NCBI GenBank assembly: GCA_005406025.1
Contig: BGZK01001605.1
Coordinates: forward strand, 62,001-126,000
DNA length: 64,000 bases
Source of the DNA: Eumeta japonica
Lineage: Eukaryota; Arthropoda; Insecta; Lepidoptera; Psychidae
Direction: 5' to 3'
The position numbers and the translations under genes were made by a program. The notes beneath the pieces are model-generated. The model was given only the letters and a program-made list of their open reading frames with translations, was not told the origin of the DNA and did not search any database. Shown here piece after piece: positions 44,786 through 56,145 of this stretch; position 1 is the stretch's first letter, and every line of letters begins with the position of its first letter.

Positions 44786-45863
44786 TCCTACTAATATTAT
44801 AAACGCGAAAGTTTGTATGAATGTATGGATGTATGTTTGTTACTCTTTCACGCAAAAACTACTAAATGGATTTAAATGAAACTTTACAATAATAATAACT
44901 TACATATCAGAATAATATATAGGCTATAATTTATAAGATATAGTTTTAATTATCCAAAATATAACGATAAGTGTCACGTAAGTACGAAAAAATCTGTCAT
45001 CTGCGAGCTATTTGGCGTGCGCCACAAAAACCGTTGGAATTCACGTATATAATGTACAATGGAAATTTTTATCTTAAATAGTCCTACAAAAAAGCCCGCG
45101 ACAACATACATCTATCTTTTATGTGTAACTCATTATCGCCAAAATAGTGAACCATAAATACAATAATAATTGATAATTTATTTCTAACGCTCATTTGATA
45201 GTAACAAATTGATCCTTATATCAAAATAAATGCTTTTATCGCATCTGGTGTTTAAAGTATATAAACTTTGTCTTTACAATACATCATTTGGACAAATATT
45301 TGAATAGTTATGACGGTAGACAAGCGAGTGCCCGATATTATGGTACGGTCCGGCGGCAAGGTCAAACCTTAGAGGTAAGCAGGCATACATTTGAGCACGC
45401 CATGTTTTTCCCACAACCAGGTCTACGTGGCCTGCTCACGTATTTCTAAATCGCAAAATCTGCATGTTTATGCAGACCGAAATAAATCGTTTAATATAGT
45501 TTATAGGAGTATATTGCAGTAGCTACATGTAACTTTGCATTACCATCAATACATCCGTACCAACCTATCCTTACAAACTATAGCGTTTATAATACCTATA
45601 ATACATATTAGTGAGATCATCATAAAAAATATTTAGTTCCAATTTATATACATTACATAATATATTTGTTCGAACACTTATAACTGGAGAACGGCTGGAC
45701 CAATTTTCATGATTTTTGATGTGTTAGATTTGTCTCCGTCCCGAATAGTAGAAAATAGAATAATATAAAAACATTGAAAAATTGACGAAAAAATAAAATA
45801 CTTTTTATCATCATTATCACAATTTTCCTTCACTACGAGGGTGAAACCGCGGGGCGCAGCTAG
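44786..45863 (+). mobile_element. Non-autonomous Helitron, near-complete
   Basis: Starts TCCTACTAATATTATAAA and follows with GCGAAAGTTTGTATGAATG, TTTCACGCAAAAACTACTAA and ATGAAACTTTACAA; ends GAAACCGCGGGGCGCAGCTAG. The TC start, CTAG (CTRR) end and flanking A/T (A before 44786, T at 45864) fit Helitron insertion between A and T. A short GCG-GGG-CGC hairpin sits about 7 bases before the end, shorter than usual. Internal words (GACGGTAGACAAGCGAGTGC near 45312) are also familiar from lepidopteran Helitrons. It encodes no Rep/helicase, so it depends on autonomous copies elsewhere. Confidence 0.8.
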
Positions 45864-46213
45864 TATTAAATAATTTCATTAAGCCTAATGAAGAATAAAG
45901 CCAAGATTTTTAACCTCTTACAGATTGTTTCGAAATTTTTCGAATCAAAGTCCTTTAAGGCTTGTGGAAGGTGTCAGTTGCCAGAAATCATCACGTAAGA
46001 AAAAAAACATCGTACCCGTTCCATTCAACTCTCAACGACTTTCCGTCTCTAGCAAAAGCTCTTTAACTAAACAAGCAGCTTAAAGAACTTAAAAAAAAAT
46101 TAATAAAAAAAGTGATGTCGCTGTTTAATGCTTTATTTAGTGTTTTTTGTATAACTTATAATTCACTATTTTATGTATATTATATTCAATTTTAAGTAAA
46201 TAAAAATTTTTTT

Positions 46214-46943
46214 GGAGTTTACTCCTTAAGAATCGATTTCATATTTAGGCTCGGGGTATGGAATTTTATGGGAGTAAAATCAAGTGTTAGATAAATGACG
46301 TTACGCTATCGTCATGGTTACTGAAATAAATAAATCGTCATGGTTACTGTTTACATTTCAATCAGTCAGAATGTGACAAATATAATAGATTTTCTCCACG
46401 AATCATTGTTAGTGTATACAGAAGGGGGTTCAAAACTATTGAAGAAACGTTACCATGAACTTCCACTTATACTTGGTGGAGATTTTAATATTGATTTTAA
46501 TAAAGAAGATGGTTTCCGTTTAGTACAATTTCTGAAAGATGAACTGAATTTAGATTTAATTTCTGACAGAACACTAGGGACAACTAGATATGGTACAACT
46601 ATTGATGCGATGTTTTCACGATTTATCACACATGTATCTTCCGACATTCATGTATCATATTTTAGTTACCCTAAACCATTTGTTTTAGTGTTTAATGATA
46701 CCGCTATTGTTCCTGTGATAAACATTATGCAAGATAACGTCAATGATAGAGAAAATCAATCTTACTATAAATTTTATTGTATAACATAATTATTTTCAAT
46801 ATTTTCTTAAATGACGAATTAATTGTTTTACTATTAACATAAATAAATGAATTGTGTATTATGCTTTGAATAATATAATAGATGCTTTCATTTACCATTA
46901 TACTAATCTATATATACGATATCATCTTAAAGCAGTAAACTCC
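46214..46943 (+). mobile_element. Helentron-type fragment carrying an endonuclease ORF
   Basis: The ORF at 46340-46789 encodes an endonuclease domain of the kind found at the C-terminus of Helentron (Helitron-like) Rep-helicase proteins. GGAGTTTACT at 46214 and AGTAAACTCC at 46934 form a 10-bp inverted pair flanking the ORF. Whether they are true element ends is uncertain, since the rest of the autonomous protein is missing. Confidence 0.45.
46340..46789 (+). CDS. Helentron-type EEP endonuclease domain, orphaned
   Basis: A 149-residue open frame with no stop. Residues 41-53 read LPLILGGDFNIDF, the Asp/Asn strand of the endonuclease/exonuclease/phosphatase fold. Residues 63-74 (QFLKDELNLDLI), 80-92 (GTTRYGTTIDAMF) and 102-113 (DIHVSYFSYPKP) follow the family pattern. 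In relatives I remember, the last motif reads SYHKP, with His as the catalytic residue; here codon 111 is CCT (Pro), a single base away from CAT. The domain lacks its Rep and helicase partners and the N-terminal part of the nuclease. It is probably a non-functional relic despite the open frame. The start at 46340 is simply the first Met; true coding would run in from upstream. Confidence 0.6.
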   Translation: MVTVYISISQNVTNIIDFLHESLLVYTEGGSKLLKKRYHELPLILGGDFNIDFNKEDGFRLVQFLKDELNLDLISDRTLGTTRYGTTIDAMFSRFITHVSSDIHVSYFSYPKPFVLVFNDTAIVPVINIMQDNVNDRENQSYYKFYCIT

Positions 46944-48659
46944 ATCCGTGCGTCGGAGCTGACACACTTTTTTTTTGCATATGGTAGTTATTACGTCATG
47001 GTGCTGAGCTGATAATAAAAGTTACAGCACTCCTTAATGATCAGGAGTTAAGCAATAATACTGCGATTTGTCGCTAGAGAAACTATTCTTCAATTGCTAT
47101 TAGTAAAATGTACTAGATACAGGTTTAAAAATAATTACTTATTATTCCACCTGCACATTTTCATTCATTTATATGAATCCAAGGTGACAATTGTAACAAG
47201 AATACATTAAAACTCTTAGCGATAACATTAGAAACAGAATGAATTTTGTATTTTAAAGAATAAGTATAATTTATGTAGTTTGTATGAGAATACTTTGGTA
47301 GTTACATTCCAACTAAAAATGTAAAGACCCTGGAGTGATTACCCTTACTCATTACGTTCTATTATACCACTACCACATTGTGTTTTTTCAATTAATTACT
47401 TCGCCATATTTTTTTTTAGAAGTCACAACACTATGTGTTTTTGCAAATTAATAGTACACCGATTTCATTCCATTGATCTGCAAGTTTCTTCTTTCACCTG
47501 GGAATTTTTCTTCAACACTAGCCTTCGTATACATGAAAAGGTATATACGCGAATTTCATTATTGGTGTGACCTTTCTTCTACATCTGTCGGCTAGAACAC
47601 AAAAGTATTTAATGTTTGTTTTCTGTTCGTCTTTTGTCACATTGGCGGCTGAGTTTACATACAACGTTTTTTTTAATAGCGGTGTTAACAAAATAACGTT
47701 ACGTTATTTTAACGTTTTTAGTTTACCGCAAACACGTTGAGCTAGTCGATGGCATGCTGGTGTAATCGGCCAAAGTAAGTCGGTAAGTCGGCCTTTGTAA
47801 TCGGCCAAAAAGTTAGACTCGTCTAAAACCTCGGTTACTTTTTAGGAAAACAAAGAAAATTTCAAAACCATTTAAATAATAACAATTGCATGTACATTTT
47901 TTAGCATTAAATACGCCGACTTTTAGCGCTCTCAGCGAAAAAATCGTTTATTGCGATCAACCTTCACCGAGTGATAAATATGTAATAAAACGTAATGAAT
48001 TTACTAACTAAAGTAGTATGTTTATTAATCTTAAATATATCTAAGACTACCAGAAACTTATGCATACGTTATTACTGCATTATTACTAATACCAAAACAG
48101 ATTAATATAAGCTTCCTTTATTTAATCCCATCTGGGTTCAATGTAAACAGCTAACATAATATCTCAGATTATAGCGGCAACGATACATTTCTATCTGGTA
48201 GCGAAACTTGAGCTAACATTTAATTAACATTCAATTCGAACGCTAAGCTTTAAGTCATGTAATAGAACTTGTGTGTTACTTACACCGCCCCCTGTCCCGG
48301 TTACTGACGTACAACCGGCTTAAAATAAATTACTAACCGTGCTTAAGGTAATTTAATAAATATCACTGTGTATCTACTCCATCCTTTTGTAAGTTAGTAA
48401 CAATGAAACACCTTGATTAGCTCATTAATTATTCGATTAATTTTTAATGACTTTTAGTTCAACAGTTCGTTTGAAGTATTAATTTTTATTAAAATTCCGT
48501 TTTCTTATATGAACTTATGTATTTCATTACGAACGCATAACAAAAGATTAAGAACTAAAAGTTTAATTTTGGATTAAATTTTCTCACATTAATCAAATTA
48601 ATTTGATAAAGATTCAAGTATTAAAATAACATAGTCATAAGGTTTAGTAAATTATAATT
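46944..48659. other. Spacer with minor repeats
   Basis: A 9-bp-arm hairpin AAAATAACG-TTA-CGTTATTTT lies at 47690-47710, and TGTAATCGGCCAAA occurs twice (47760 and 47794). Nothing else recognised. Confidence 0.45.
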
Positions 48660-49330
48660 CCAACAAATTGGAAGACGTGAGGTGTCGCGTGACACCCGGT
48701 TGGAACGAAGTTCGTTTCGCTTTATGTTGTTACATCAAATAACAGAAACAGTGAAATAAGTTAAATACATTCGAGAGTAATTCAAAAGACATACAAAATA
48801 ATATCTTAAGAAATATTACAATTTATTTAAAATTCGATACAAAATAGTTAATTATAAATGATATAAAATAAAACACTAAATAGTGCACTAAACAGCGCCA
48901 TCATCTTTTATTAAGTTAAGTTCGTTAAGCTGCACATGCATAATTTATGAAATACGTCACTTTCATATATAAAAAATGAGTTCACTAAAGACTTAAAGTT
49001 GAAAACCCTAACTCCAGAACCGATTAAAATCCAAAAATAATCACAAAGAAATTACCTGATGATATTATTATTAATTTCAAATGCATGTAACATAATAAGA
49101 GACAGATTTTTTTTTTTGCAAAATGTTGAAAAACGAAATTAGCACGGCGCTGGGCGCCGCTGCCGCCATGCTTGCTTAATTAACTGGCGTCTGCTTGACA
49201 GAGACAGAGAGACAGAATCACTGAGAGTCGTATGGAGGAGGTATAACGCTTTTCCCTTACGATACGATTTCTCCCGACTAACACCTCCCGCAAGCCACGT
49301 TAAGAAACTTCGTTCCGAAAATTGGAAAAA
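48660..49330. other. Possible degraded element of unknown type
   Basis: GGAACGAAGTTCG near 48701 and GAAACTTCGTTCC near 49306 are inverted relative to one another, about 600 bases apart. The interior holds GCGCTGGGCGCCGCTGCCGCC (49147) and GAGACAGAGAGACAGAATCA (49200). These could be ends of a DNA element, but the match is short. Confidence 0.28.
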
Positions 49331-50914
49331 CGTTACATTTTATGCGATAAAAAATATAAGTGTTGAAAGTTCATTAACAAGATTCCGGAATCAAACCTCG
49401 ATCGGATCACAGGAATGTAAATTTGTTTTTTTAGCTTAATGGCTGGATTCGGCTCTCCTGAGACATGGTGCCGGTTTATTAATCCGTTAGGGTATGTCAT
49501 CAATCATCAGGCTATTAGTAATTTTTAGTACGTTTTAGAATTTCCACAAGTAAAACTACCACTAAGGTATGACTTTTAGTAGGAGAGCATACCCTTAAAG
49601 AAAAGTTGAACAGAACTGCGTCGATCGTTACATTATCAGATCAGTCATCGCATTTGTGACACTGTTTCCGCAAATTCCAGCAATTTTGAGAACTAAAATT
49701 ATAAAACTTATTCTAACATCAAACAGCAATGAAAAAGAGAAATTAGAGTCACTTATTGAGAATACATGAGAATACAATACATACCGAGAGAAGTGAAAAT
49801 TTAAAATGTTGAATTAATAGTGGTTTTTTTGGACATTCAAAGTAACTACAATACTATAATTTAAGTGATTGGTAATTTCTAAATTAAAATAATTAAGGAC
49901 CTCTTCCATCAAGTGCTTTTAAATTGGCGTTAACAAAAATCACTTTCAAGTTTAATTTCGCATTCCTCATCCTCTTTTTAAAGGTTTTCAACCCTAAAAA
50001 CCGTCAAAAGGGGGATGTGGAACGCAAAATTAAATTTTAAAGTATTTTTTTATTAAATGTCAACTTAAAAGAAAATGGTGGAAGAGGCTCTAACAATGGT
50101 CTAGTTTTCTTTTACAACTATTTAAACTCCGAGCAACGTGATAATGTTGTAATTTTACAATAATAAAAATTGTGTTCAAGATAGTCAAAAAAAGCACATA
50201 GATAACTATTATGCTGGTAGAACCAACGAGGACTTAGGACGCTTAGTAATAAGGTGTATATATCTTACAATCAGATATTTACGATGTATTTGTATGAATA
50301 TGCGCATAAATGTATACACACTAAATACAGACTCGCAAACATTAGCGTGCGAACTCATAAAATTGTATCCATACAAAAATCCCTTAACGCATCTAAAGAA
50401 GTTGTCACTTTAAAAATAAATAATGAAATTGTCAATTTTTTAGGTTATTATAATATGTTGCTACAAACACTTCTTTTTTTTTTTTTAGCTATTTAAACTA
50501 TTTTTCTACACTGATTACCTTAAGGACGTGATGAAATAGCTGTGTATTTTCGTAAAAATGTAAATCTTTCATGTAAATTTTCCAATAAATATCTCTTACT
50601 ATGAGTTATCACGATTTATTAGTGAGTAATAGATATACAAAATAGCAAGAAGATTCTAGTATTTACATTTCTAACTGTTATATTTGAGAACGAACTTTTT
50701 ATTTTTATGTATTTCAACTTGGTGTTTAATAATGCCATAAAGTATTTTATTTAGGTAAAAAGTTAGTAATTACAGATGCTTAAAAATGTTTTTGTATTGA
50801 AGTATTATGTACAAAATAAAAGAATAACTATGTTTCTTTTCTTGTTTATTACTTAAAAATATCAAATCCAACTTTATTATATATCTGAAGATTTGTTTAA
50901 TTTCATCAAAACTC
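49331..50914. other. AT-rich spacer, nothing recognised
   Basis: The 80-codon frame at 50254-50496 has no known motif. Poly-T near 50475. Confidence 0.45.
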
Positions 50915-51165
50915 ATTTTTAGAGTTCCGTACTCAAAGAGAACCAACGGAACCCTATTAATAAGTCTAGGGCGTTTCAGTGGCAACTGAACTACGCTGTC
51001 AGTCCAACTTTCTGTCCGTTCGTCTATCACAGGGCGATATCTTCGAATCGTAATAGGTAGACAGGGGAAATTTTCACGGAATATGTATTAATATGACCGC
51101 TATAACAATAAATAATAAAAATAAAATAGTAAAGTTAACAATTTAAGGGGGAAGAAATGTGTTTT
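50915..51165 (-). repeat. Dispersed GGTTCCGTAC-family repeat, long reverse copy
   Basis: Opens TTTTTAGAGTTCCGTACTC, then GAACCAACGGAACCC, TGTCCGTTCGTCTATCACAG, GATATCTTCGAATCGTAATA, CGGAATATGTATTAATATG and GACCGCTATAACAATAAATA. This is the same block order as 35125-35360 in reverse complement. Non-coding. Confidence 0.65.
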
Positions 51166-51639
51166 TTTTCTGAGCGCCTTTTGGTTGATCGTAATAATAG
51201 TAATACGTATACAAACGTCTAACTATCATAACAATAATACATACTCTAAACATGTTCTTAAGTAAAGAGCAAGTAGCTAATAAATAAGATTATGTAAATA
51301 AGAACCAATGTCTGTTGTTCTTTATGCATGCCTAATTAATTCATCCGATTATGGTAAAACTTTGGTGATAGTACGCACCCTTGGTAGGTTTCTAAGAAAA
51401 AACTAGCATTGGTCTCTGACTTCATTCGCGTGTATTTGTACTAGTAAACTTAACTAAAGAACTGAATATAAAAAAATTCAGTAATAGATATTTACCCTGT
51501 TCTTGAGTAAATTAGACTGCTAATTTTTACCCCCTTTCATCCATGTATTTATTCTATTCTATTCTAAGACTATTTTGATAATTCTTTAACTAATAGGAAG
51601 ATACTCTACCTCTAAGTAACATAGGTTATATTTTATTTT

Positions 51640-51870
51640 TATATTAGCATTTGCCCCGAGTTTTATCCAAATAGGAACTATAACTGGTAGGGGTATTCGA
51701 ATTAAAAGCTAAACGGGGAGCAAAATCGGGAGGGACCAGAATTAATATCGAAAACGGAACCAGTATCAAAATTGAGAAAAGAACTCGGTCGAAAAGAATG
51801 TAAAGACGGGATCAAAATCAAAAGTGTGACCGGGATGTTTCGTGTTCCGTGTATTATTACACTTACTAGA
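51640..51870 (+). mobile_element. CGAT-tract element, partial forward copy
   Basis: TATCCAAATAGGAACTATAA, CTGGTAGGGGTATTCGAATT, AAAAGCTAAACGGGGAGC and AATGTAAAGACGGGATCAAA align with the neighbouring copy from 51985 (offset about 350). The tract consists of GAATCGAAAAC/GGGACC-type words. The right terminus is absent. Confidence 0.55.
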
Positions 51871-51984
51871 TTTTGTCACTGACTACGACCATGTGTTTGT
51901 ATATTAATCCGAACTTCTACACCGATTCTAAAAATTCATTAACTCATACAATGCTACACTATCCTCAAGTAATATTACCTATAA

Positions 51985-52300
51985 TTTATTTCGATATTAA
52001 CTCCTGGCTTCAATCAAATCGGAACTCTGATTGGTAGCGGAATCGAAATCAAAAGCGAGACGGAGAGCAGAATCGAGAACGAGATCAGGATCAGACACGA
52101 AAGCGAGACCGGGACCGAAATCGACTACGAGACTAGGGTCAAAGAGAATGTGGGGACGGGATCATAATCGAAGTACAGCTGGGATTGGAATCGAAACCAG
52201 AACGGGATTGAAATTGACATTGATCAATACAAAAGAAGAAAAAAATAATTCTATGTCCATGCTGGCGGAGCTGTGTGCGCTAACCTGGTCTGACCGTAGT
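51985..52300 (+). mobile_element. CGAT-tract element, best forward copy
   Basis: TCAATCAAATCGGAACTCTG, ATTGGTAGCGGAATCGAAAT and a body of GAGACCGGGACCGAAATCG words lead to CTATGTCCATGCTGGCGGAG and end near CCGTAGT at 52300. That end is the reverse of the start of the copy at 23331, so the family has a reproducible terminus. The 92-codon open frame 52031-52306 is Arg/Ser-rich by composition and is not a gene. Confidence 0.6.
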
Positions 52301-52344
52301 ACTTAATACTCTACATTTTACTAATTTATATAATGAAATTCAAT

Positions 52345-52545
52345 TATTGAATATTGTACGGTAGTGCGGAACCCTTTGCGTGTGAATCTGACGCGTTCCC
52401 GACCGATTTGTATTGTTTATGTACTACACTACACAAACATCGTGATGTTGTGTCTAAAAAGTGCAATGTATTATTTACATTTCACACGTTATACTATTGC
52501 ATTTACAAAAAAAAAGGCCAAGTGCGAGACGACCCCGCGAGGACA
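52345..52545. repeat. Two GGTTCCGTAC-family 5' ends, head to head
   Basis: TGTACGGTAGTGCGGAACCC and GTGTGAATCTGACGCG (52352-52395) are the reverse of the family's 5' end, while AAAAAAGGCCAAGTGCGAGA (52510) is the 5' end in forward orientation. About 110 bases separate them. Three overlapping short frames here have no motif. Confidence 0.5.
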
Positions 52546-52559
52546 GTCTTTCATATCAT

Positions 52560-54120
52560 ATATCATCGCGATGGCCTTTGATAAAGTTAAGCAACACATT
52601 TTATAACCATTTCTCTTTACGACCTTTTCGCTTTTCCTGTGAATATTTTGATATTTAAGATTTTCGTTTAGGTTTTCTTTGAATTATAAAAGAAGCTCTA
52701 AATTATTATTTAAAAATTTTAGGCTTAGTAATTTTGAAAGTAGCGCGGAATGCTCCATTTTTGTATTTTTTAGAATCTTGTTCAAGCAACCAGTTTATAA
52801 ATTTAAAAAATGTACGAATTTGTAACAACGAACCTGTTGTTGACAGGATTAGATTTGACACGCGATGCACATGTTCGAAGTTTTTTTTTTAATTTGACGT
52901 CCAAAATAAAAATCATTTTATCTACATCACATATTTACATTGGATTACCTAATTCCGTATAAGTACTGAATCACATTCTTTTTGCGTCCAGTACGTTAGA
53001 AGAAAATAGAATATGCCAGATTGACAGAGATATTTAAGTTTTTTCTTAGAGTACAGCTTTTAAAAAGAGGCACATTAATATCATAGTATTGAAATCACAA
53101 GTTAGTGTACCCACATTACATATATACACACACCCACACACACACACACAAACATACATACATATTATATTACATTACATTACATTAGTTAATGCTGCGG
53201 TTGTGGCTAAGTGACAATAATTGTATACATTAATTTCACGCAATTAGTTGCTTCAAAACCAAACTTCCAATTCTTTATTGTTCGAATATGACTTACACTG
53301 CTGTCACTAAATGAGAAAAGGTAAAATCACCTTTCATGAAAATATATATTAAGCAGAACTGAACTCTGTTATATTTCTAGAGTAATTGTTTTGTTTATAA
53401 ATAGACATTTTTTATTCAACTTCGTGACCAAAGAAGGGTAATATGATCATCGGTGTATTTTTTTTATCTTTTATTTTTGTCATAATATAAAACTGAAATG
53501 TTTTTATTGTTCGATTTTGATGATTTCCTCAATTTTTCGTCCCAATCACGTGAATGTCACCAACAATATGAAAAATACAAATTGGAAACATACCATTTAA
53601 CATTAACAGAACATATTAGAAGTAAAATTACTAGCAATGTGTCTCCACTTTATTTATTAAATTATACATTCTAAAAATCTGTAAACATCTAGAAACTGGC
53701 ATTAGTAGCTATTGTAAGAAATTGATACCCACTGACTATGTAAATGACATTTAATATTGTTATTACGTCTTAACAATTATCATTCTAATGGTTTTAGTGT
53801 TTTATTTTACGCAAGACATTTAACTATGTATCAGTATTTGAACTTATATTCTTAAGGGTGTGTTAGAAGAAAATGATGAAATATGAAAATTATGACGATG
53901 AAAAATAGAATGTCGTAAAGTGCGTGCAATACTTTAGTAATTTTTTACATCTCAAAGTCAAATATTAAACACCGTGTCTCGATTAATTTCACATACAAGT
54001 CCCAGACAGTTGGAATTGAGAACAAGCAAAGACAGATTCTCAGGTGTACAATGTATATTGATGTATTCAAACTGTTTTACAATGTGTCTTCTCATTTAAC
54101 CTGTAAGTTATATATTTTAG
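52560..54120. other. AT-rich spacer with microsatellites
   Basis: (CA)n around 53125-53150, CATA repeats to 53165 and a (CATTA)n pentamer run at about 53168-53187. No coding motif. Confidence 0.55.
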
Positions 54121-54320
54121 AGCCCTGCCACAAGCCGCCAACCTTGACTTCGCCCGTATGAACACAGAGTGAATGTCTTAAGCTTCTGTATTGACCGATC
54201 ACGCTCTCAGTCATAGTCTAGATGTTTTCCTTTTCTCTCATTCAGTCCTGTATCCGCTTTTGGTTCTGATTCTAGTCCAGACCTAGATTCTGGTTCTATA
54301 TTTAGTTAGTATTCTACGTC
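54121..54320 (-). mobile_element. CGAT-tract element, short reverse copy
   Basis: AGCCCTGCCACAAGCCGCCA and CTTCGCCCGTATGAACACAG resemble the terminus at 23331, followed by GACCGATCACGCTCTCAGTC and a decayed GATTCTAGTC/CGCTTTTGG tract. More diverged than the 23.3 and 52.0 kb copies. Confidence 0.45.
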
Positions 54321-54499
54321 TAAAATTAAAATGTAAATGAAAATTTCATTTTACATATTTTCCAATTTATACCCAAGATCCTTATTTTATATTACAGAGG
54401 TCAGTTTTTTAACTATCTCTCAGTTTTTTTAAAAGTACAAGTTCACGAACACGATTTTCGCGACGCAAGATCGACAGCCTTGGGCTTTAAAATCCGTCT

Positions 54500-54548
54500 G
54501 CGACATTTTGTAATGTCGCCGGCCCTGATAAGGGAAAAAATCCCTTAT
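54500..54548. repeat. Two adjacent small hairpins
   Basis: GCGACATT-TTGT-AATGTCGC (54500-54519) and ATAAGGGA-AAAAA-TCCCTTAT (54528-54548), each with a perfect 8-bp stem, 8 bases apart, within a GC-richer patch (54440-54610). Confidence 0.65.
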
Positions 54549-54610
54549 TTGCCGCTGTTTAAAGGTACACTCGAAGCCAATTACATATCACGCCTCGTGA
54601 TCACAGTCTC

Positions 54611-55249
54611 GACTTTTTAGGAGACATTTGATTCTGGTGTTTTGAGATGTTTTAGGTATACATGTACATTATTTCTGTAGTAATTTATACGTTTATTGTT
54701 CGGTATACGGAAAGACATGTGTGATGAAAACTTTGAAATTGATTAAACTAAAATTTCTGAAAAATATTTATAACTTTATTATAAGACTCGCAAAATATAA
54801 TATATTCAATATAAATTTAAAGACGATCAATTACGTTCAAATTTAAAAGTGCTTTTTATAAAAAATAGAAATAATGTTTTCATAACATTTTTGAAATTTT
54901 GTAGTTTTTAGAGTAGTAGATGTATTTTTCCTTATGTTTTGTTCCCATTTAGATTGCTCGAACATTTCGACCCTTTAAGTGTTCAGCGAGAGAGTATATT
55001 TACAGGGCTGTTCTAAATAAAAAAAAAAAAACGAAAGAGAATATGAAAGGAACGGAAAACGGAAAAAAAAAACAAATGTGTGCCACAGTAGGTACTCTGC
55101 GTTCGCACGAATGAAACTGCTATTATCGCTTTTAACGTATAAAACGGGACAACGGCTACAGAAAAAAGCAGTTTCGGTGTCACTTTTTCAGCACATATAG
55201 GTATTGGGCAAACAAGGAAAACGCAGTCCAATAAATAGACGAAAACATC
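54611..55249. other. AT-rich spacer, nothing recognised
   Basis: Poly-A runs near 55020-55070. The 55013-55231 minus-strand frame has no motif. Confidence 0.5.
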
Positions 55250-56145
55250 GTATTATTTCCAACGCATCCGGGGAGTTTTCCATCACGATCACGGCGAAGT
55301 TTCGGAGTAATAGTTGAGGGTGATCGCTTGATTTAAACGACGTTTATCTCTTGTTCTTACGCGCCCGTATACATCACACCGGTCCCGTGTTTGCGTGTGT
55401 GTGGATGTGCGTGTGTGTGTGTGTGTGTGTGTGTGGATGGTTTATAAATCAAAAATACAATTTGCTTCCGGAGAATGTAGACGGTGGTAGCTCCTCATTC
55501 GGCCGGGAAACTATTTTATTACTCTGTTTTTACATAGATGATGCATAAAAAGAAATTTATCGCCGGCAGCGAAAACTTTCCCCGGCGCGCCGCTCCCGAC
55601 GCGATCACACACGCGGCGTCGTCGGGCGAGTTTTAATTCGTCGCCGCTAAATCGCCGACCGCCGGCCGACCGCTCAAACTTTTCGAATCTGCGTCACGAT
55701 TCTTTAATGTCGATTTTATTTTTTTGCGTCGGTTGAGGCTGGGTGGAGGGGGGGGTGGAGGTGAAGAGAGAAAAGAAAAAAAAAAGGGGAAAACATCGTT
55801 TCCTCGGAGAATTTCATGTGTAAATATTCCGTATGCTTCCGGAAAAATGGTTGTTACTAGACGGGCTTCGGATGGGAGTCGGCGCGCTCCCGCGAGCGCT
55901 CGCTCTATTGTGCCCTTTACGGAAACTCGGACGGAAGTGTCGTATAATAGCTGTACATTATTGTGCGATATGATGTCGGCGACTTTGGGCGGCGGAACTC
56001 ACGCTGCGGGGTCGAGTGTCGAATCCGCGAACAACGTCGTTTGTTTAAACGGCCGGGTTTTTTGTAGATTCCAACGCGAATTATTCTGCGGCGATCTTCC
56101 TGAAAAATCGGACAAACCCGAGCCGGATTCACGCAAATTTTAATG
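55250..56145. other. CpG-rich island 10 with (GT)n
   Basis: A (GT)n run at about 55396-55433, then GGCGCGCCGCTCCCGACGCG (55585) and a GGGTGGAGGGGGGGGTGGAGG tract (55741, split here by its own G-run). A 139-codon frame crosses 55724-56143 but begins in the G-run and shows no domain, so I do not call it a gene, although it is the longest unexplained plus-strand frame in the area. Promoter-type DNA or an unrecognised exon are alternatives. Confidence 0.4.

Noticed and set aside
52031..52306. 92-codon Arg/Ser-rich frame
   Set aside because: Produced by the degenerate GAATCGAGACC-type tract; the same tract gives other false frames at 31527-31709 and 23285-23793.
55724..56143. 139-codon plus-strand frame starting with a poly-Gly run
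   Set aside because: The start is in a G-run, the region is GC-rich, and no motif, splice site pair or homologue is recognisable. Kept only as part of the island.
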